NCBI GenBank assembly: GCA_003149555.1
Contig: QCWE01000001.1
Coordinates: 584,546-648,545 of the forward strand
DNA: 64,000 nucleotides
DNA from: Candidatus Aquiluna sp. XM-24bin5
GTDB taxonomy: Bacteria; Actinomycetota; Actinomycetia; Actinomycetales; Microbacteriaceae
Direction: 5' to 3'
The notes below the pieces were generated by a model. That model made no database searches. It was not told the origin of the DNA and saw only the letters and a program-made list of their open reading frames with translations. Shown here one piece after another: positions 52,195 to 60,953 of the stretch (position 1 is the stretch's first letter; every line of letters begins with the position of its first letter). A program made the position numbers and the translations under genes.

Positions 52195-53267
52195 GTTTGC
52201 TGTTCACCCCGATAACGATCCGCTCCCTAGAGATCAAGAACCGGCTGTGGGTCTCGCCGATGTGCATGTATTCGTGCGAAAACCAAGACGGCGTTGTCGG
52301 TGACTGGCACCTCGTCCATCTCGGTTCGAGAGCTATCGGTGGTGCAGGTCTAGTCATGGCAGAGGCAACCGCGGTGAACCCCGAGGGAAGAATCTCTCCA
52401 TGGTGTCCCGGCATTTGGAGCGATGAGCAGATCCCTGGCTGGAAAAAAGTTACCGACTTCATCCGCAGCGCAGGTTCGGTAAGCGCGCTCCAGCTAGCGC
52501 ATGCCGGCCGCAAGGCGAGCACCTACCGAGCCTGGTCCGGGTCGGGCACCGTGCCCATTTCTGATGGGGGCTGGCAGAGCTACTCCGCAACCCATGTTGC
52601 CTTTGAGGGCTACAGCGCGCCAAGGATGCTAGGGACCGAAGAGGTGAGGGAGCTCGTCGGAGATTTTCGAGCTGCCGCTCGTAGGTCCGTGGCGGCAGGA
52701 TTTGATGCTCTGGAGATTCATGCCGCTCACGGCTACCTAATTCACCAGTTCCTCTCCCCCATCACCAACCAAAGAACAGACGAGTTTGGCGGGGACCTGG
52801 AAAACAGAGCCCGCCTGCTGCTCGAGATTGTCAGTGCGGTGCGTGAGGAGATAGGCGAGGACATGCCACTTATGGTCAGATTCAGCGCGACCGACTACGT
52901 GGACGGCGGCTGGGACCAGGAGCAAACCAACCAGGTTGCAATCTGGGCGCGAGAGGCCGGTGCAGACCTATTCGACATCAGCTCAGGTGGCCTGGTGACA
53001 GGCGTAAAGATTCCATCTGGCCCTGGTTACCAAGTGAAGTTCAGCCAGTCAGCTCACGAGGCAACAGGATCTAATGTCTCTGCCGTTGGGCAGATAACCA
53101 CAGCCAGGCAGGCCGAGGAAATTCTCCAATCGGGTCAGGTCGATGTGATCATGGCGGCCAGGCAGTTTCTCAGAGATCCCTACTTCCCACTTAGAGCAGC
53201 CCACGAGCTTGGAGATGAAGTTTCTTGGCCCGTGCAATACGAGCGGGGCAAGTTCCCTAGCGCCTAG
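52191..53267 (+). CDS. Old-yellow-enzyme family flavin oxidoreductase (YqjM-like)
   Basis: 358 residues, FMN-binding TIM barrel. Thermophilic-type OYE features: SPMCMYSCENQDGVVGDWH near 23-41 with the Cys that tunes FMN, ALQLAHAGRKAS (around 99), EIHAAHGYLIHQFLSPITN (around 171), and the final FMN-site VIMAARQFLRDPYFP. Reduces activated C=C bonds with NAD(P)H. ATG overlaps the MFS stop (ATGA). Ends overlapping the convergent CBS gene by 11 bases. Confidence 0.93.
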   Translation: MSLLFTPITIRSLEIKNRLWVSPMCMYSCENQDGVVGDWHLVHLGSRAIGGAGLVMAEATAVNPEGRISPWCPGIWSDEQIPGWKKVTDFIRSAGSVSALQLAHAGRKASTYRAWSGSGTVPISDGGWQSYSATHVAFEGYSAPRMLGTEEVRELVGDFRAAARRSVAAGFDALEIHAAHGYLIHQFLSPITNQRTDEFGGDLENRARLLLEIVSAVREEIGEDMPLMVRFSATDYVDGGWDQEQTNQVAIWAREAGADLFDISSGGLVTGVKIPSGPGYQVKFSQSAHEATGSNVSAVGQITTARQAEEILQSGQVDVIMAARQFLRDPYFPLRAAHELGDEVSWPVQYERGKFPSA

Positions 53268-54297
53268 CGGTAGCGTCCTTAATCTCCCCGACCAGAACCT
53301 CGATGATGTCCTCGAGGAAAAGGCAGCCGGTGATTTTGCCGTCAGACGAGAAGCTTCTTGCGATGTGAGCTCCTGACTTTCGCATCTGTGCAAGTGCATC
53401 CTCGAGCTCGGCGCTGTCGGGGATAGAAATCATGGTTCGAAGCTTCTTGGTGGCGAGCGGTGTCGTGAACTTCTTTTCATCGTCCGTGAGCGCATCTTTG
53501 ATGTGCCAATATCCGATCAGGTCACCGTACTCGTTCTTTACGGGGTAGCGACTAAAGCCATGCTCGGCAACTGCTTCCTGCAGCTGCGCGGGAGAGGCGT
53601 CAGGTGCCAAAGTCACCAGCTCGGCAAGAGGGTGAGTGACATCACCCACGATTTTTTCCGTGAACTCAAATGTGTTCGAGATTGTCGCTGAGGCATCATC
53701 CAAGGTGCCGTGACGCCGTGATTCCGAGACGATGTCCTCAACCTGATCAAGTGTGAAAGCGGTATTTGCCTCATCCCTGGGTTCAAACCTAAACAGGCGC
53801 AAGATGCCGTTTGAGACTTGGTTTAGTAGCCAGACAACCGGCTTCACAACCTGTGCGACTCCATATAGCAGCGGTGCTAGCACCAGGGCCGCAGAGGTTG
53901 GGATTGAGATTGCGATGTTCTTCGGGAGCATCTCCCCCAGCACCACGTGCAAATAGGTGACCAGCAGCAGCGCAACTACAAAGCTGACCACATAGGTGGT
54001 CTGGTAGTCGAGTCCCAGTGCTCCGAGCGGAATCTCGAGCAGGTGGTGAATGGCAGGCTCGGCGATTACTAGAAGTAGCAACGCAGCAATCGTGATACCA
54101 AGCTGAGCGGTCGCGAGCATCAGGGATACCTGCTCCATAGCCTTGAGGGTTATCTTTGCAAGCCTGTTTCCCTCGTCAGCCTTTGGCTCAATCTGGGCCC
54201 TGCGCGCAGAAATTACAGCGAATTCGCTTCCCACAAAGAATGCGCTCATGGCCAAAAGCACTACCAGCCAGACAAGGCCAATCAGATCACTCGCCAC
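53257..54297 (-). CDS. DUF21/CBS-pair membrane protein (short)
   Basis: 346 residues: DUF21 (CNNM) transmembrane domain (1 to about 185, four helices, VGSEFAVISARRAQIEPK near 22) and a CBS pair (about 205-340). It lacks the C-terminal CorC_HlyC domain that its neighbour has. Related proteins transport or sense Mg2+/Co2+; 'hemolysin' labels are historical. GTG at 54297 overlaps the upstream gene by 11 bases, so the pair probably forms one complex. Confidence 0.88.
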   Translation of the reverse strand: MASDLIGLVWLVVLLAMSAFFVGSEFAVISARRAQIEPKADEGNRLAKITLKAMEQVSLMLATAQLGITIAALLLLVIAEPAIHHLLEIPLGALGLDYQTTYVVSFVVALLLVTYLHVVLGEMLPKNIAISIPTSAALVLAPLLYGVAQVVKPVVWLLNQVSNGILRLFRFEPRDEANTAFTLDQVEDIVSESRRHGTLDDASATISNTFEFTEKIVGDVTHPLAELVTLAPDASPAQLQEAVAEHGFSRYPVKNEYGDLIGYWHIKDALTDDEKKFTTPLATKKLRTMISIPDSAELEDALAQMRKSGAHIARSFSSDGKITGCLFLEDIIEVLVGEIKDATARR

Positions 54298-55591
54298 CGG
54301 TCACCTCCGGCGAATACTTGATGCGATCAACACGCCTGCCGTCCATGCGAATGACCCTGAGCTGCCCGGTTGGTAGCTCCACGAGATCGCCCTCTTGGGG
54401 TATCTTGCCAAGCTCCGCCATGACGAACCCGGCCATGGTGTCGTAATCCTCATCGTCCGCAATCTCGAGGCCTACCTCACGAAGCTCTGAGGGTCTGGCC
54501 AAACCACTGAAGGTCACAGACCCATCTGCTGCGGTCAAAATGGGCGCCTTGGCTCTGTCGTGCTCATCTGCGAGCTCACCGACAAGCTCCTCAACGGCAT
54601 CCTCCAGTGTGACGATGCCGGCTGTGCCGCCATATTCGTCAACCACAACACCAAATTGCAGGCCGCGGTTGCGAAGGTGAAGAATCAGGTTGTCAAGTGG
54701 CATGGTCTCTGGAACCCGGACCGGCTCCACCATGACTGCCGTCACCGGAACGTTGCTTCTTCGGCCCAGGGGAATCGCGACGGCCTGTTTGACGTGAGCG
54801 ACACCAATGATGTCGTCCGCATCCTCTCCGAGAATTGGGAAGCGCGAGTGCCCTGACTCCCGTGACAGAGTTACAAGGTCGGCACTACTTTGCTCCCTCT
54901 CGAGCGAGTGCATCTTTGGCCGCGGGGTCATGATGTCGCTCGCGGTAAGAGTGCTCATGCTCAGGGTCTTCTCGAGAAGCTTTGCGGTGTCTGACTCCAG
55001 CGAACCCAGGGTTGCTGACCTGCGGACTAGAGAGGCAAGCTCCTCGGCAGTTCTTGCGGCCGAAAGCTCCTCTTTCGGCTCAATGCCAAACCGTCTAACG
55101 AACCAGTTGCCGTTGTTGTTCAAAAAGACAATGAGCGGCTTGAAGATGAAAGTGAATCCCAGTTGGAAGGCCGCAACAAGTTTGAGAACCTTTCGTGGGG
55201 CACTGAGCGCCATGTTCTTTGGCACCAATTCGCCGATAAGGAAGCTTGCGACCGTCGCGATGGTCATTGCCAGCACCACGGATAGCGCGGAGATTGTTCC
55301 ATCGTCTAAACCGAGAGAGTTCAGCCATGGGCTCAAAAGTCTAGACAACGCCGGCTCGGCAACGAATCCAGTGAGAAGGGTGGTTAGGGTAATGCCCAGC
55401 TGTGCGGAAGAGAGCTGGGTGGCAGTTGTAGCAACCGCCTTGATTGGAAGATCTAGGCCCTTTTCACCCTCGGCCTTGCGAGACTCCAGGTCGACTCGAT
55501 CGACATTGATGATTGCGAATTCGCTGGCGACAAATAGGCCGGTGCCGAGCACCAAAAGCACACCGAAAACTAAGAGCAGGTAATCGCTCAA
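54287..55591 (-). CDS. DUF21/CBS-pair/CorC_HlyC membrane protein
   Basis: 434 residues: DUF21 membrane domain (1 to about 190, with VASEFAIINVDRVDLESRKA), a CBS pair (about 215-335, MTPRPKMHSL; GVVVDEYGGTAGIVTLEDAV) and a CorC_HlyC C-terminal domain (about 355-430). Full-length CNNM/CorC relative, likely involved in Mg2+ export or sensing. TTG start at 55591. Its only close partner is the short paralogue downstream. Confidence 0.89.
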   Translation of the reverse strand: MSDYLLLVFGVLLVLGTGLFVASEFAIINVDRVDLESRKAEGEKGLDLPIKAVATTATQLSSAQLGITLTTLLTGFVAEPALSRLLSPWLNSLGLDDGTISALSVVLAMTIATVASFLIGELVPKNMALSAPRKVLKLVAAFQLGFTFIFKPLIVFLNNNGNWFVRRFGIEPKEELSAARTAEELASLVRRSATLGSLESDTAKLLEKTLSMSTLTASDIMTPRPKMHSLEREQSSADLVTLSRESGHSRFPILGEDADDIIGVAHVKQAVAIPLGRRSNVPVTAVMVEPVRVPETMPLDNLILHLRNRGLQFGVVVDEYGGTAGIVTLEDAVEELVGELADEHDRAKAPILTAADGSVTFSGLARPSELREVGLEIADDEDYDTMAGFVMAELGKIPQEGDLVELPTGQLRVIRMDGRRVDRIKYSPEVTGGE

Positions 55592-55701
55592 GCGATCACC
55601 CGCGACCTATGTCTGTCAAGCTCCATTTCAGGAAACACTATAACCGCCTAATTGGCTAGACTTGTCTGAGTTTCGCAAGCTTTCTAACAAGAGGGGAACC
55701 C

Positions 55702-58700
55702 TTGTCCTCCAGCGATAATGGCAATTCTGGGGCTGATTTCGGGGCAAACGAGTGGCTCGTTGCCGAGATGTATGCCAAATGGCAAGAAAACCCAGACTCT
55801 GTAGACAAATCTTGGATTCCAATTCTTGAGCGCTACCAGCTCTCCGGGGGATCTCCGGTGGCCAGCGCGAACAAAGAGGAATCAGATCCCACAACAGGCT
55901 CTATCACCGTGATCGATACCGACTCGACGGTGGTGAGCAAGTTCGACCCCGCAGCACCTGCTCCGGCAACCGAGGCAATCACCGTGCCGGTGGCAAAGAC
56001 CATTGATGACGCCCCCGCGACCGCTCCCGTTCCAGCTGACCTTCCAGCAACAGGTTCGATTCCTATCCCAACCGTTGAGGAGGAAGAGGCTCAGCCTGAT
56101 ATAACAATTCTCAAGGGCATGTCCAAGGCTTTGGCCTCGAACATGGATGCTTCGCTCAGCGTCCCTACCGCAACCAGCGTCCGTCAGGTCCCTGCCAAAG
56201 TGCTAATCGACAACCGCATCGTTGTGAACTCACACCTGAAGCGCACTCGTGGTGGCAAAGTTTCATTCACCCACATCATTGGCTACGCGGTAATTCAGGC
56301 GCTGAAAGAGCTTCCCGGCCAGAACGTCTTCTACGACGAGATTGATGGCAAGCCCGCTTCCGTTGTGCCACCGCACGTTAACTTTGGTCTGGCCATCGAT
56401 GTCCCAAAGCCCGACGGCACCAGAGCCCTCCTGGTTCCAAACATCAAGCGAGCGCAAAAGCTCAACTTTGCAGAATTTGTCTCCGCGTACGAGGACATCG
56501 TCCGTAGGGCGAGAGACAACAAGCTAACTGCCGAGGACTACCAGGGAACGACCATTTCGTTGACCAACCCGGGAGGCATTGGAACGGTTCACTCCGTGCC
56601 AAGGCTCACCAAGGGTCAGGGCTCGATCATCGGAGTCGGGGCCCTGGAGTATCCGGCCCAGTTCAAGGGCATGAGCGAGGATCAGCTCGCGGAACAGGGT
56701 GTTGGAAAAGTCCTCACCCTGACATCAACCTACGATCACAGGGTCATCCAGGGTGCTGGATCTGGCGAGTTCCTCAAGATTGTCGAGGAGCTTCTGCTTG
56801 GTGAGCGCAGCTTCTATGACCAAATCTTCGCAGACATGCGTATCCCATACACCCCTGTGGTTTGGGTCAGCGACTTCCACTGGGACCTGGCTGACCAGTC
56901 CGGTAAGAACACTCGGATCCAGGAGTACATCAACGCTTTCCGAGTTCGCGGACACCTCATTGCAGACATAGACCCTCTCGAGTATGTCCAGCGCTGGCAC
57001 CCCGACCTTGACATTCGAAATTACGGCCTAAGTCTTTGGGACCTAGACCGGACCTTCAAAACCGGTGGCTTCGGCGGCAGGGTAAAGGCAAAGTTCCGCA
57101 ACATCCTCGGCATCCTGCGTGACACCTACTGCCGCACCATCGGCGTTGAGTACATGCACATCCAGGACCCGCAAGAACGCCGCTGGTTCCAGGAGCAACT
57201 TGAGCAGCCCTACAAAAAGCCATCCAAGGAAGAGCAGTTCAGAATCCTGAACAAGCTCAACGAGGCTGAAGCCTTCGAGACCTTCCTGCAGACCAAATTT
57301 GTCGGCCAGAAGCGGTTCTCCCTCGAAGGTAGTGAGTCCCTTATTCCAGCGCTTGACCAAATTCTTCAGGCTGCTGCCGATGCTGAGCTCGAGGAGGCGG
57401 CAATCGGCATGGCACACCGCGGCAGGCTGAACGTGCTCACCAACATCGCCGGAAAGACCTACTCCCAGGTGTTCCGTGAGTTCGAGGGCTCAACTGACCC
57501 TAGAAGCGTCCAGGGTTCTGGAGATGTGAAGTATCACCTCGGAACAGAGGGCGTGTTCACCTCCGGTCACGGCACACAGATCAAGGTGTCTCTAGCCGCT
57601 AACCCATCGCACCTAGAGGCTGTTAACCCCGTGCTCGAGGGTATTGTTCGTGCCAAGCAGGACAGGCTTGGAAACCCTGAGAGCTATCCAGTGCTGCCAA
57701 TTTTGGTGCACGGAGATGCCGCCTTTGCAGGACAGGGTGTGGTCCCAGAGACCATGCAGCTTTCTCAACTAGATGGCTTCAAGACTGGCGGAACCATCCA
57801 CGTGGTTGTGAACAACCAGGTTGGCTTCACCACTTTGCCAAAAGACTCCCGAAGCTCCATCTACTGCACCGACTTTGCAAAGGGCATCCAGGCCCCAATC
57901 TTCCACGTGAATGGGGACGACCCAGAGGCGGTTGTAAGAGTCGCTCAGCTTGCCTTTGAGTACCGCCAGCAGTTTAAGAAGGATGTCGTAATCGACATTG
58001 TCTGCTACAGGCGCCGCGGTCACAACGAGGGTGATGACCCTTCGATGACCCAGCCGATGATGTACAACCTGATCGAGGCCAAGCGAAGCGTTCGCACCCT
58101 GTACATGGACAACCTCATTGGCAGAGGCGACATCACCCAGGAAGAGTTCGATGAGGCCAATGCCAGGTTCCAGGCGTCGCTGGAAAATGCCTTTGTCGAG
58201 GTCCACGAGGCCATGAGCCAGCCCGTTGCTCTACCAGAGCGGCCAGTGGGAATTGGCACGACTGCCAGCGAAAAGCAGGAGCTTGTCCGGTCAACCGCTA
58301 TCACGAAAGAAGTTGTCGAGGCTATTGGAAATGCCCACGCCAACACCCCTGACGGATTCACCGTGCATCCAAAGCTCGCTCAGCTTTTGCAGAAGCGAAT
58401 AGAGATGAGCCGAGAGGGCGGCATCGACTGGGGCTTTGGAGAGCTCATCGCATTTGGTTCACTCCTACTCGAGGGCATCAACGTAAGGCTCACGGGACAG
58501 GATTCAGGCCGTGGAACTTTCGTTCAGCGCCACGCGAGCTTCTTTGATCGCGAAACGGGCAAGGAGTGGATGCCTCTGAGCTATGTCTCTGAGCAGCAGG
58601 CTCGGTTCCAGGTCTACAACTCGCTGCTGAGTGAGTTCGCAGCGCTTGGGTTTGAGTATGGCTACTCGGTAGAGGAGCCAGACTCGCTAACGCTTTGGGA

Positions 58701-59439
58701 AGCCCAATTTGGTGACTTCGTAAACGGAGCCCAGACGATCACCGACGAATTCATCTCTTCTGGAGACCAGAAGTGGATGCAGCAGTCCTCACTTGTGATG
58801 CTGCTGCCTCACGGTTATGAGGGGCAAGGACCAGATCACTCCTCGGCAAGAATTGAGAGATTCCTCCAGCTTTGCGCCGAGAACAACATGACGGTCGCGC
58901 AACCTTCTACCCCGGCAAGTCACTTCCACCTCCTCAGGCGTCAGGCCTACACCAAGCCAAAGCGTCCGCTGGTGGTCTTCTCCCCCAAGTCGATGCTCAG
59001 GCTAAAGGCAGCTTCCTCAGCGGTTGAGGACTTCACAACTGGTAGCTTCCTACCACTGATCAACGACCAACAGGGTCTCGAGCCTCAGAATGTGAAGCGC
59101 ATCCTGTTCTGCTCCGGCAAGGTCTATTGGGATCTTTTGGCCGAGAGCCAGAAGCGCGCAACGGGCGACACAGCAATTGTCCGCCTGGAGCAGCTCTACC
59201 CAACACCGGTTGAAGAGATGAAGAAGGCAATAGAGCAGTTCCCAGGCGCGGAGCTGCGTTGGGTTCAGGATGAGCCTGCGAACCAGGGCCCATGGAGCTA
59301 CATGGGTCTATTCATGCCTCGCTACGGAATCAACTTCAAGGTCATCTCAAGGCCAGCATCAGCATCCCCAGCAACCGGTTCGGCAAAGCGCCACGCGGCC
59401 GAGCAAGCAGACCTCATTGCAAGGGCCTTTGGGGACTAA
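55702..59439 (+). CDS. kgd: Multifunctional 2-oxoglutarate decarboxylase/dehydrogenase Kgd
   Basis: 1245 residues, the actinobacterial E1o-E2o fusion. An N-terminal segment (FGANEWLVAEMYAKWQENP) and a low-complexity Ala/Pro/Thr linker (about 65-130) are followed by an E2-type acyltransferase domain without a lipoyl domain (active site TYDHRVIQGAGSGEF near 345), then the E1 ThDP domain (GMAHRGRLNVLTN near 571; GDAAFAGQGVVPET near 672) and a C-terminal transketolase-like domain. Makes succinyl-CoA or succinate semialdehyde from 2-oxoglutarate. The TTG start has GAGGGG five bases upstream. Confidence 0.95.
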   Translation: MSSSDNGNSGADFGANEWLVAEMYAKWQENPDSVDKSWIPILERYQLSGGSPVASANKEESDPTTGSITVIDTDSTVVSKFDPAAPAPATEAITVPVAKTIDDAPATAPVPADLPATGSIPIPTVEEEEAQPDITILKGMSKALASNMDASLSVPTATSVRQVPAKVLIDNRIVVNSHLKRTRGGKVSFTHIIGYAVIQALKELPGQNVFYDEIDGKPASVVPPHVNFGLAIDVPKPDGTRALLVPNIKRAQKLNFAEFVSAYEDIVRRARDNKLTAEDYQGTTISLTNPGGIGTVHSVPRLTKGQGSIIGVGALEYPAQFKGMSEDQLAEQGVGKVLTLTSTYDHRVIQGAGSGEFLKIVEELLLGERSFYDQIFADMRIPYTPVVWVSDFHWDLADQSGKNTRIQEYINAFRVRGHLIADIDPLEYVQRWHPDLDIRNYGLSLWDLDRTFKTGGFGGRVKAKFRNILGILRDTYCRTIGVEYMHIQDPQERRWFQEQLEQPYKKPSKEEQFRILNKLNEAEAFETFLQTKFVGQKRFSLEGSESLIPALDQILQAAADAELEEAAIGMAHRGRLNVLTNIAGKTYSQVFREFEGSTDPRSVQGSGDVKYHLGTEGVFTSGHGTQIKVSLAANPSHLEAVNPVLEGIVRAKQDRLGNPESYPVLPILVHGDAAFAGQGVVPETMQLSQLDGFKTGGTIHVVVNNQVGFTTLPKDSRSSIYCTDFAKGIQAPIFHVNGDDPEAVVRVAQLAFEYRQQFKKDVVIDIVCYRRRGHNEGDDPSMTQPMMYNLIEAKRSVRTLYMDNLIGRGDITQEEFDEANARFQASLENAFVEVHEAMSQPVALPERPVGIGTTASEKQELVRSTAITKEVVEAIGNAHANTPDGFTVHPKLAQLLQKRIEMSREGGIDWGFGELIAFGSLLLEGINVRLTGQDSGRGTFVQRHASFFDRETGKEWMPLSYVSEQQARFQVYNSLLSEFAALGFEYGYSVEEPDSLTLWEAQFGDFVNGAQTITDEFISSGDQKWMQQSSLVMLLPHGYEGQGPDHSSARIERFLQLCAENNMTVAQPSTPASHFHLLRRQAYTKPKRPLVVFSPKSMLRLKAASSAVEDFTTGSFLPLINDQQGLEPQNVKRILFCSGKVYWDLLAESQKRATGDTAIVRLEQLYPTPVEEMKKAIEQFPGAELRWVQDEPANQGPWSYMGLFMPRYGINFKVISRPASASPATGSAKRHAAEQADLIARAFGD

Positions 59440-59442
59440 GAA

Positions 59443-60042
59443 TTGCGCTCGATAAGGGTTGTCATCCTCGGAGACGAGCTTCTAACCGGAGCCGGTGACC
59501 CTAAGGGGCTGGGCTGGCTAGGCCGGGTTCAGGCGAGACTTCCAAAGGGTGAGAACGTCGCGTTTTTCCCACTCGCCATGGTCGACGAGAATACCGGCGA
59601 TCTCCTTGAGCGATGGAAGTCAGAGGCGCTAAAGCGCTTCTCGCCAGAGAGCGAGAACTACCTAGTTGTCGCGCTCTCCTCCAAAGACATTGAGGCCGGC
59701 ACTACTATCTCGCGCTCCAGACTGAACCTCGCTTCGCTACTAGATGATGCCCAGCGAGAGGGCGTGAAGACGTTTGTGGTGGGGCCGACTCCGCTGGGTA
59801 ATCCTGAATACGACGCCGAGGTTGAACACCTAAACGCCGGCTTCTACGACGTTGTTAAGCGCAGGCAGATTCGCTATGTCGACTGCTTCAGCCCTCTCAA
59901 GGATCACGAAGGCTGGCTTGGAGAGGTCACAGCCAGCGAGAGAAATCTTCCCGGTCAGGTCGGCTACGGCCTTATTGCCTGGCTCGTGCTGAATCGTGGC
60001 TGGTTTGAGTGGCTGGGTATGACTGAGGAAGATCAGTCGTGA
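59443..60042 (+). CDS. GDSL/SGNH-hydrolase-like protein without catalytic serine
   Basis: 199 residues with an SGNH-hydrolase layout: IRVVILGDELLTGAGDPKGL near the N-terminus matches the GDSL block except that the catalytic Ser position is Glu (GDE, residues 10-12). The C-terminal block usually DxxHPN is ERNLPGQVGYGLIAW, so Asp and His are also missing. Related Micrococcales proteins also begin LGDELVAG by my recollection, so this is a stable pseudoenzyme family rather than a recent mutation. TTG start, 3 bases after kgd, probably cotranscribed. Confidence 0.8.
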   Translation: MRSIRVVILGDELLTGAGDPKGLGWLGRVQARLPKGENVAFFPLAMVDENTGDLLERWKSEALKRFSPESENYLVVALSSKDIEAGTTISRSRLNLASLLDDAQREGVKTFVVGPTPLGNPEYDAEVEHLNAGFYDVVKRRQIRYVDCFSPLKDHEGWLGEVTASERNLPGQVGYGLIAWLVLNRGWFEWLGMTEEDQS

Positions 60043-60275
60043 TCTTGCGCCTCGCGCAGGCGCTGCATGACTCGCTCGGCTAGCTCCTCGGTTGGAGCCT
60101 CATCGCAAGAGCGCTGAATTACCTGATTGAAGACAACTTCAATGTCATAGTGCTGCTCGCAGGAGTCGCAGTTTGCAATGTGAGCGGTAATGACCTCTAG
60201 CTCGGTTTCGTGCATGGCCGAGTGGAGGTATTCGTGAACGTTGCGCTTGACGTCTTCGCAATCAACTTGCTTCAC
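60033..60275 (-). CDS. rsrA: Zinc-binding anti-sigma factor RsrA
   Basis: 80 residues, ZAS-family redox switch that binds SigH/SigR in the reduced state and releases it when Cys pairs oxidise. Ligand set Cys6 and His32-x3-Cys36-x2-Cys39 ([11 protein letters not shown]). It follows sigH with a 4-base overlap, the standard actinobacterial order. Ends overlapping the convergent GDSL-like gene by 10 bases. Confidence 0.93.
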   Translation of the reverse strand: MKQVDCEDVKRNVHEYLHSAMHETELEVITAHIANCDSCEQHYDIEVVFNQVIQRSCDEAPTEELAERVMQRLREAQDHD

Positions 60276-60859
60276 GACTCCTCCTTTTCATTGACGTCGT
60301 AACCTTCTTGCTTTGCGTAATCTTGCAACAAAGTTCTCAGCAATTTCTTCCCGCGGTGAAGTCGCGACATGACCGTTCCAACCGGAGTGTCCATAACCTC
60401 CGCAATTTCGGCATAGGGCAGACCCTCAACCACGGCGTAGTAGACCACCATTCGGAACTCATCCGGGATCTGATCCATGGCGTCACGGATGACCTTGGCT
60501 GGCAGGTTATCGAGAGCCTCGAGCTCAGCGCTGCGATTAGTGCTGGAGGTAATGGACTCGCCTGAGCCGACTTGCCAGTCCTCTAGGTCATCCAGAGCAG
60601 TTTTTGCCTGATCCTTGTTGCGCTTGTTATAGAGGTTGATGTGGGTGTTGGTCATGATTCTGAAGAGCCATGCCTTCAGGTTTGTGCCCTGCTGGAACTT
60701 ATCCCAGGCCGCATAAGCTTTGGCGAATGTCTCTTGGACCAAATCCTCAGCGTCTGAAGGATTCCTTGTCCAGCGCAGGGCGGCTCCGTAGAGCTGCGGC
60801 ATAAGGGGAAGAGCTTGCTGCTCGAATGAAACTAGTTTTTCGCTCTTATCGCCGCTCAT
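60272..60859 (-). CDS. sigH: ECF sigma factor SigH/SigR
   Basis: Redox/heat-stress sigma factor controlled by RsrA. 195 residues: region 2 with [20 protein letters not shown] and [20 protein letters not shown], region 4 with [20 protein letters not shown]. Normal size for SigH. The ATG at 60859 is preferred over GTG at 60880 because a TAGAAT -10 lies eight bases upstream of the ATG and no ribosome-binding site is visible. Divergent from aroA. Confidence 0.94.
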   Translation of the reverse strand: MSGDKSEKLVSFEQQALPLMPQLYGAALRWTRNPSDAEDLVQETFAKAYAAWDKFQQGTNLKAWLFRIMTNTHINLYNKRNKDQAKTALDDLEDWQVGSGESITSSTNRSAELEALDNLPAKVIRDAMDQIPDEFRMVVYYAVVEGLPYAEIAEVMDTPVGTVMSRLHRGKKLLRTLLQDYAKQEGYDVNEKEES

Positions 60860-60867
60860 TACTGGTA

Positions 60868-60901
60868 ATTCTACCCGCACACCTCTGACCCAACCTGCGG
60901 G
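60868..60901 (-). promoter_or_regulatory. Candidate sigH promoter with flanking inverted repeat
   Basis: -10 TAGAAT (60868-60873) ends eight bases before the sigH ATG, so the transcript would be leaderless or nearly so. Directly upstream, CCCGCA...TGCGGG (60874-60901) forms an inverted repeat around the expected -35 region. No SigH-type GGAA...GTT promoter was found by eye. Confidence 0.4.
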
Positions 60902-60941
60902 CTAGCTAGGAAACTCGAGAGCATTTGATTGAGCTAAAAGG

Positions 60942-60947
60942 TATCTT
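60942..60947 (+). promoter_or_regulatory. Candidate -10 box of a leaderless aroA transcript
   Basis: TATCTT, six bases (TGTGAG), then the aroA GTG at 60954. Confidence 0.45.
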
Positions 60948-60953
60948 TGTGAG

